Shown here one piece after another: positions 30,469-34,215 of a DNA stretch of 34,215 nt. The translations under genes and the position numbers were made by a program. The notes below the pieces were generated by a model. That model had not been told where the DNA came from. It saw only the letters and a program-made list of their open reading frames with translations, and made no database searches. Within the stretch, counting starts at the first letter, position 1. Every line of letters starts with the position of its first letter. The stretch lies in IMG/VR virus record IMGVR_UViG_3300043219_000127, positions 1 through 34,215 of that record. One strand, 5' to 3'. The DNA is from a virus.

Positions 30469-31130
30469 TATTCTTCCGCCTTATCTTTATCTAGTTTTAA
30501 CTTCTCAATCATAAACTTTGCGTTACGATAAGTCATTGATTCTATGTCATCACACTTAAAGAACGTCAACCATTTAGCAAGTTTATCATCTTCAACTTCT
30601 TGTAATTCTTTATGTTGTTTCTTTGTAATTTGTTTGATATTTCCTTCGGTAAATCTAACTTTACCATTTTGATCGGTTATCTGTACGAACGTAATCACGT
30701 TATTTATTATCTCTATATCGTGTACATGAAACTTACTCCACGTTTTAAATCTACCGCTATTTTCAAAGAACTCTTTATCGTCAATCGGTTTAATTTTAAT
30801 ATGTGGTGCGGTATATAATTCTCTACCTATTCCCCAATTAAAACAAGCACGTTTGAAACTATCACTTGCTAATCCTTTCGCTTTCTCTGTATTCGATTCA
30901 CTACCTGTATCCTCTTTACCTATCCATTGCTCTAAGTCTTCGCTGTAAATAGATACTGTACAGTTAGCGTTATCTCGGCTGTGTTCACGTTTCCAACCAA
31001 ATGGCGTTACAGTCTCATCAAGGATATTCATATCGCATCTAGCATCCTTATATAATAATAGTGTAAGCCAAGTTCCTTTAATCTGTGATACTCTACATTC
31101 AATCTCACTCGCTTTTAATCCTCTAAACAT
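30468..31130 (-). CDS. Rad52/Sak-like single-strand annealing protein, 220 aa
   Basis: The central motif ASDSFKRACFNWGIGRELY (about 88-106) is the 'G.ASD..KRA..NWGIGR.LY' signature of phage Rad52-like (Sak type) annealing proteins. FGWKREHSRDNANCTVSIY and the TESNTEK-like EDTGSESNTEK lead into it. The C-terminal part is a short helical region. It pairs complementary single strands with SSB, whose gene is directly downstream. The exact Sak subgroup cannot be fixed by eye. Confidence 0.8.
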   Translation of the reverse strand: MFRGLKASEIECRVSQIKGTWLTLLLYKDARCDMNILDETVTPFGWKREHSRDNANCTVSIYSEDLEQWIGKEDTGSESNTEKAKGLASDSFKRACFNWGIGRELYTAPHIKIKPIDDKEFFENSGRFKTWSKFHVHDIEIINNVITFVQITDQNGKVRFTEGNIKQITKKQHKELQEVEDDKLAKWLTFFKCDDIESMTYRNAKFMIEKLKLDKDKAEE

Positions 31131-31131
31131 T

Positions 31132-31515
31132 CTATTGTTCCTCCTTGATTGATTTTTTAAATTCGTTATATAGTTCTTGCACTTTATTAGTGTTTATCAT
31201 AATAACGTCTAACTCACCAAAATCTTCGTCCTCTTCTTGTAAATCATTTCCTGTATAATCAATTAGTTTTTCTTCTTTACAAACGCTAAAGTCGTCTAGC
31301 GAATTATCATATCTTGCTTCAAAGAACGCACTTGCAAATTCTTCATCTACAAACTCAATAGATAATGGTTCCCAACCACTTCCGCTCCCACCGTGATTTA
31401 TTAATGCAACATTGTCGTTGTCAATCTCAACAATATACTTATAACTCCAATAATACTCACAGTCGGTATCACGAAAATATAATACTTTGTTTTGCAATAT
31501 ATCTTTTAACTTCAT
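31132..31515 (-). CDS. Acidic hypothetical protein, 127 aa
   Basis: Beta-rich start (KVLYFRDTDCEYYWSYKYIV) and a strongly acidic C-terminal half (LQEEDEDFGELDVI). No motif recognised. The small GGSGSGWEP turn is unusual. GGAGAGTGAGTAGGA precedes the ATG. Confidence 0.7.
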   Translation of the reverse strand: MKLKDILQNKVLYFRDTDCEYYWSYKYIVEIDNDNVALINHGGSGSGWEPLSIEFVDEEFASAFFEARYDNSLDDFSVCKEEKLIDYTGNDLQEEDEDFGELDVIMINTNKVQELYNEFKKSIKEEQ

Positions 31516-31517
31516 TC

Positions 31518-31685
31518 CTACTCACTCTCCTTTTTGCTGTCACGATGAATATAGAATCCGTAATTTAACAACCCTGCTCCAATGTTTATAAATCCCATCG
31601 TGTAACTATTGTTGCCTATTAACACAACCCCTGTTACTGTCGCAACTATAAATGCGTATAGACTAAGATATTTTATATACTTCAT
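31518..31685 (-). CDS. Two-helix small membrane protein, 55 aa
   Basis: ORF MKYIKYLSLYAFIVATVTGV...NIGAGLLNYGFYIHRDSKKESE. Two hydrophobic helices (about 8-24 and 29-46) and a charged tail. It fills the gap between the XRE gene and the next gene and ends with the ribosome site of that gene. The start lies right after the XRE stop. Confidence 0.65.
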   Translation of the reverse strand: MKYIKYLSLYAFIVATVTGVVLIGNNSYTMGFINIGAGLLNYGFYIHRDSKKESE

Positions 31686-31686
31686 A

Positions 31687-31884
31687 TTACTCACTTACCT
31701 TTCTATATATATTTAATATACGTTTTTCGCTAACTCTAAATGCCTTTGCTAATTTGATAACTTCGATTGCACTTGGTACCGCACCGTTATCTAACCTTGA
31801 TATACGTGCTTGTGATACATCAATCCTGTTCGCTAGTTCTTGTTGCCTAACTCCTTTTGCTTGTCTTAATTCTTTAAATGTCAT
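31687..31884 (-). CDS. XRE-family transcription regulator, 65 aa
   Basis: The ATG at 31884 (MTFKELRQAKG) follows AGGAGGTG; an upstream GTG is part of that site. HTH at about 12-33 (VRQQELANRIDVSQARISRLD), with the VPSAIEVIKLAKAF follow-on helix. It is Cro/repressor-like. It is first in the leftward domain and divergent from the rightward promoter, so it probably controls one or both. Confidence 0.9.
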   Translation of the reverse strand: MTFKELRQAKGVRQQELANRIDVSQARISRLDNGAVPSAIEVIKLAKAFRVSEKRILNIYRKVSE

Positions 31885-31904
31885 TTCTAACACCTCCTAT
31901 CCAT

Positions 31905-31933
31905 ATTGTATCATATCATTATTCGCTATGCAA
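31905..31933 (-). promoter_or_regulatory. Leftward promoter in the control region
   Basis: Minus strand TTGCAT (31928-31933), 17 nt, TACAAT (31905-31910). The -35 is poor (3 of 6). ATATTG (31903-31908) and CAATAT (31931-31936) form an inverted repeat that spans the promoter and may be an operator. Confidence 0.55.
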
Positions 31934-31965
31934 TATAAACTTATTTATTTATGTATAGAAAACTC

Positions 31966-31993
31966 TTGACATTGATATTCAGTAGTGTATAAT
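31966..31993 (+). promoter_or_regulatory. Rightward promoter in the control region
   Basis: TTGACA (31966-31971), 16 nt, TATAAT (31988-31993), preceded by AGTG. Both elements match consensus. It drives the rightward accessory operon, with a roughly 38-nt leader before ATG 32038. Confidence 0.85.
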
Positions 31994-32037
31994 TAAGGTG
32001 AGATTAAAAGTGGCAACCCCACATAAAGGAGAGTAAG

Positions 32038-32358
32038 ATGAAACAATTAACATTCAAAGAGTTTAGGAAAAACGGAACTTATATTTTAGCAGTTGGAGAA
32101 GAACAAAAATCAATTCGTACAGCGTGGCTTAAAAGAAATAATTATGAGTATTTAGAATATGGTAGTATGGGTAACGAATTAAAATGTCATGATGGTGGAC
32201 TAACTACTGTATTAGGATTAAATAAACATGACCTTTCGCAAAAGATGGAAATCTATTCAGTATATCAACTTGAAGGTTGGGACGAACCAACAGTTAAAGA
32301 AATGACAATCGCTGAAATCAGCAAGTTAGTAGGATGTGAAGTTAAGATAATTAAATAG
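32038..32358 (+). CDS. Hypothetical protein, 106 aa; first rightward gene
   Basis: MKQLTFKEFRKNGTYILAV... follows AAAGGAGAG. Basic first half and mixed second half (MGNELKCHDGGLTTVLGLNK, VKEMTIAEISKLVGCEVKII). No motif recognised. Being first after a consensus promoter divergent from the XRE gene, it may be an early or control protein. Confidence 0.75.
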   Translation: MKQLTFKEFRKNGTYILAVGEEQKSIRTAWLKRNNYEYLEYGSMGNELKCHDGGLTTVLGLNKHDLSQKMEIYSVYQLEGWDEPTVKEMTIAEISKLVGCEVKIIK

Positions 32359-32454
32359 GTTAATTTATTGCTAGAGTATATAAGCATAACAAATGAAACG
32401 ATTGAAAATGTTTGTATACTCAATGGAGAATATTAAATAGAGGAGGAATGAGAA

Positions 32455-32760
32455 ATGAAATGTAACAAATGTGGAAGTTACGAAATAAAGCATTATCTTA
32501 ATGGTAAAATAAAATGTTGTAAATGTAATGAAATTATCAGAACCATTAAAGAACATAAATACCAACAAAGATTAGATAAGGTATTAAGTAAGTTTGACGA
32601 CAAAACAAAAAAATGGAAATATTTAGAATATCATTTAGGTTATGAGGTGTATATGCAATATGTAGCTAAAACATTTTATTTACAAGCAAACAACTGCGAA
32701 CACATTCTATCACTTGACACAGTTGAATCACTTATCAAAGACTTGGAGGAAACAAAATGA
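32455..32760 (+). CDS. Zinc-ribbon protein, 101 aa (paralogue of 27284-27667)
   Basis: Two cysteine pairs: CNKC (3-6) and CCKC (21-24). KYQQRLDKVLSKF (35-47) matches the 127-aa protein on the minus strand. The C-terminal part is helical with no motif. GAGGAGGAATGAGAA precedes the ATG. The 97-nt gap before it holds no convincing gene. Confidence 0.8.
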   Translation: MKCNKCGSYEIKHYLNGKIKCCKCNEIIRTIKEHKYQQRLDKVLSKFDDKTKKWKYLEYHLGYEVYMQYVAKTFYLQANNCEHILSLDTVESLIKDLEETK

Positions 32761-33155
32761 CAACTTACTATATTAAACGAGGAAAGTATTACATTCAAGA
32801 AACGAACAAAGAGGGACAATTTAATTCAGTATTAAGCAAGGCACAAGCAACGGAGTTTAGTTCGCTAGACACGTTAGAATCTTACGTTACACGTGATATG
32901 AAATTAAATCTAGCTAAGGTTACAGTTGAAATGGAAACAGTGGTTACAGTTGAATTAAAGAATATAAAAGGATCGTGGCTAGACACATCAGAAATCGAGC
33001 AATGTAGCGTATGCCTTAAATGGTATCCAGTTGTATCGTTAATACCTAGTGTGCTTGATAGAGAAAAAGGTATAGAGTTATTATGTGAATCGTGCGAAGC
33101 GGATGCAGATGTAATTATATCTAATCAACCTTTAGATGAATTGGAGGAGTTATAA
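32757..33155 (+). CDS. Treble-clef-type zinc protein, 132 aa
   Basis: CSVC (83-86) and CESC (110-113) form a probable zinc knuckle in the C-terminal half. The N-terminal half is beta-rich (YYIKRGKYYIQETNKE). The tail LDELEEL is the coding side of a GGAGGAGTTATAATG junction. Function unknown. Confidence 0.75.
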   Translation: MTTYYIKRGKYYIQETNKEGQFNSVLSKAQATEFSSLDTLESYVTRDMKLNLAKVTVEMETVVTVELKNIKGSWLDTSEIEQCSVCLKWYPVVSLIPSVLDREKGIELLCESCEADADVIISNQPLDELEEL

Positions 33156-33307
33156 TGTTAGCAATGAGAATTATAGCAACTGTATTATTAACGATTAAAT
33201 TATTAATTGGTTGGGGATTATTGATAGATAGCGGAGACATTAATGATGATGGAGCCTCACTAGGTTTAGGAATGATATTCTGTATCGTAACTGTTTGGGT
33301 AATTTAA
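33155..33307 (+). CDS. Small two-helix membrane protein, 50 aa
   Basis: ORF MLAMRIIATVLLTIKLLIGW...GMIFCIVTVWVI starts in a TAATG overlap with GGAGGAG upstream. Two helices flank a polar SGDINDDGAS turn. It ends at the start of the 331-nt gene-free stretch that holds the RNA candidate. Confidence 0.7.
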   Translation: MLAMRIIATVLLTIKLLIGWGLLIDSGDINDDGASLGLGMIFCIVTVWVI

Positions 33308-33310
33308 TAT

Positions 33311-33339
33311 TTGATATAGAACATATGATATGATAGTAT
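33311..33339 (+). promoter_or_regulatory. Candidate promoter of the structured RNA
   Basis: TTGATA (33311-33316), 17 nt, TAGTAT (33334-33339); the -10 matches 4 of 6. It would start transcription near 33345. TATGAT and TATAAG, overlapping alternatives, lie nearby but are badly spaced. Confidence 0.5.
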
Positions 33340-33344
33340 AAGAG

Positions 33345-33583
33345 TAGGACATACCGAACGTTAAATGAGAAATGGTTGAAGAAGCCATAACGAATAGGCT
33401 ATATGCAGATTTGTAAAAAGTCGGATGTCACAACTTATCCCTTACAGTGAATAGTTATGGCAACCTTGAGTTCTTATTACGGATAGGAACCTCGCAAGAT
33501 AATTTATTCACCATCCCCTTAAGACCTACACGAATGTCGTTGTAGGCACACATTAGAAAGACTGGATTCGGTCTTTCTTTTTT
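33345..33583 (+). ncRNA. Structured non-coding RNA candidate, about 240 nt
   Basis: No protein gene fits this stretch, but it has extensive pairing. GACAT(A)CCGA (33348-33357) pairs with TCGGATGTC (33421-33429), closing a domain that holds the hairpin 33373-33387. GTGAATAGTTAT (33447-33458) pairs with ATAATTTATTCAC (33499-33511). Inside that, CTTGAGTTC (33465-33473) pairs with GAACCTCGCAAG (33487-33498). The 13-nt loop contains GGATAG, which can pair with TTATCC (33435-33440), a possible pseudoknot. A third hairpin (33525-33546) has nine pairs and one bulge. A terminator ends it. It does not match tRNA, tmRNA, RNase P or 6S features I know. Confidence 0.7.
33555..33583 (+). terminator. Strong intrinsic terminator of the RNA candidate
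   Basis: AGAAAGAC (33555-33562) pairs with GTCTTTCT (33571-33578), extendable by two pairs, followed by TTTTTT. It is the clearest terminator in the window. Confidence 0.9.
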
Positions 33584-33584
33584 A

Positions 33585-33613
33585 TTGAGTTATATATATC
33601 TGTATGGTATACT
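33585..33613 (+). promoter_or_regulatory. Promoter of the last rightward segment
   Basis: TTGAGT (33585-33590), 17 nt, TATACT (33608-33613). It begins two bases after the terminator T-run. It gives the RHH-like gene and all downstream genes through 1786 an independent start. Confidence 0.7.
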
Positions 33614-33638
33614 ATGAATATATAGGAGGTGTTTACAT

Positions 33639-33797
33639 ATGAAACGTAAACAAGTACCATTTTTAATTAGTGAAGAAGAAGAGTTAGACATTAAAGAGAT
33701 TGAGCAACATTTCAAACGAGATGGACGAAACGATACTCTCCGCTACTGTGTATCAGTGGTTAAGGATATTGTTAAGAAAGAGAAGGAGGGGAAGTAG
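33639..33797 (+). CDS. Ribbon-helix-helix-like protein, 52 aa
   Basis: ORF MKRKQVPFLISEEEELDI...RNDTLRYCVSVVKDIVKK. A beta-like start followed by two helices with the 'R.DTLRY' element resembles small ribbon-helix-helix DNA-binding proteins. ATAGGAGGTGTTTACAT precedes the ATG. First gene after its promoter, so it may regulate the operon. Confidence 0.65.
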   Translation: MKRKQVPFLISEEEELDIKEIEQHFKRDGRNDTLRYCVSVVKDIVKKEKEGK

Positions 33798-34028
33798 ATG
33801 ATAATCAATGTTACAATTAAAGATTCAAAAGGAAACGACTTAAATATAGGAGATACAGTAAGTGTTTATAATTGGCATACGAAAAGACCAAGAGACTTAT
33901 TATATGTTGGAGTTGTTGAGTTTGATAAAGATGAAATGCAATTAGAGATTCAACCTAAAGATGGATACTTTGATATAGACCAATATGATTTATGGCTTAA
34001 AGCATATAAGATTAAGGAGGAGTTATAA
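33798..34028 (+). CDS. Small SH3-like barrel protein, 76 aa
   Basis: INVTIKDSKGNDLNIGDTVSVYN, then LYVGVVEFDKDEMQLEI, looks like an SH3-like barrel ('G..v.vG..V.'). Its stop (TAA) overlaps the ATG of the zinc-ribbon membrane gene in a GGAGGAGTTATAATG junction. Starts right after the TAG of the 52-aa gene. Function unknown. Confidence 0.7.
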   Translation: MIINVTIKDSKGNDLNIGDTVSVYNWHTKRPRDLLYVGVVEFDKDEMQLEIQPKDGYFDIDQYDLWLKAYKIKEEL

Positions 34029-34215
34029 TGGAGAAATGTAACTGTGGCAGTAATGAAGAAATAAAGAAGGAATATACTATTACTATAAAAGGATTAACGG
34101 TAACGAGTGATAGAATGTTTTGTGGTAGTTGCGGAGAGTTAAAGTATAACTATTTACTTGATGAAGAATTTAAAAAGAAGTTAGAATCAAAGAAGAAGTT
34201 TGTTAAAGAAAAAAA
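34028..34215 (+). CDS. YgiT-like zinc ribbon membrane protein (5' part; continues at 1)
   Basis: ATG 34028 (MEKCNCGSNEEIKKEY...) is the real start of the gene whose remainder lies at 1-800. The sequence is in frame across the junction: 29 residues are added before the internal Met at 27. This part supplies the first cysteine pair (CNC, residues 4-6), without which the zinc ribbon is incomplete. The ribosome site is AAGGAGGAG. Confidence 0.9.
   Translation, partial: MEKCNCGSNEEIKKEYTITIKGLTVTSDRMFCGSCGELKYNYLLDEEFKKKLESKKKFVKEK
34089..34215. repeat. Terminal direct repeat, right copy
   Basis: Identical to 1-127. See the left copy. Confidence 0.95.

Noticed and set aside
32393-32440. 15-aa ORF in the gap before the zinc-ribbon gene
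   Set aside because: It has no ribosome site and ends before the real gene's own site. Likely chance.
33345-33583. phi29-type packaging RNA
   Set aside because: The packaging genes here are TerS/TerL with an SPP1-like portal, not the phi29 system. The RNA is also on the opposite side of the genome and longer.
33345-33638. Riboswitch or T-box leader for the 52-aa RHH-like gene
   Set aside because: No T-box or other riboswitch consensus motif is visible. A separate promoter lies between the terminator and the gene, so termination would not control the gene. A standalone RNA fits better.
1-34215. Terminal repeats as phage cos ends or long terminal repeats
   Set aside because: The repeat lies inside a gene and its length equals a standard assembly k-mer, so circular overlap is the simpler explanation.

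Overview
This window is one complete, AT-rich, tailed-phage-like genome that closes on itself. The last 127 bases repeat the first 127 exactly, so the molecule is a circle (or a circularly permuted headful genome) of about 34,088 bp that was cut open inside a gene. Strong AGGAGG ribosome sites, consensus sigma-A promoters and lipoprotein signals of the MKK...LSGC type point to a Gram-positive-lineage host (Bacillota or Mycoplasmatota). TGA serves as a stop codon in many ATGA gene overlaps, so the host uses the standard code. No endolysin is recognisable, no integrase is present, and two lipoproteins are encoded. A wall-less, standard-code mollicute (Acholeplasma- or Izemoplasma-like) is therefore a reasonable but unproven host guess.

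Layout. Two transcription domains diverge from a control region at about 31.88-32.04 kb and converge at a bidirectional terminator at about 1.79 kb. The rightward domain (32,038 to 34,088, continuing 1 to 1,786) holds small accessory genes: zinc ribbons, tiny membrane proteins, a ribbon-helix-helix-like protein and a YgiT-like zinc ribbon fused to four membrane helices. It also holds a roughly 240-nt region (33,345-33,583) with its own promoter and terminator and extensive base-pairing potential, probably a structured non-coding RNA.

The leftward domain, read in transcription order, starts with an XRE regulator. It continues with a Rad52-like annealing protein, SSB, a NUMOD4-HNH homing endonuclease with its own promoter, a second HNH nuclease, and many small genes including a YopX-like protein. 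After a terminator and a new promoter come a second XRE-type regulator, a DnaD-like replication protein with direct repeats that may mark the origin, an adenine and a cytosine DNA methyltransferase, and a RusA-like resolvase. A lipoprotein and small membrane genes follow. Next are a leaderless zinc protein and a self-contained cassette of paralogous small zinc proteins (20.0-21.7 kb).

The morphogenesis operon has its own promoter. It runs TerS, TerL, a 56-aa gene, portal, a KTSC-domain protein, scaffold, major capsid, connectors and neck proteins, two very large tail proteins (1012 and 1542 aa), a lipoprotein, a small tail-fibre-associated protein, a holin-like protein and a four-helix membrane protein. 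There is no long tape-measure gene, which suggests a short tail.

The phage encodes no polymerase, helicase or primase that I recognise and probably relies on host replication machinery recruited by the DnaD-like protein. The methyltransferases have no restriction partners and probably protect phage DNA or regulate it.
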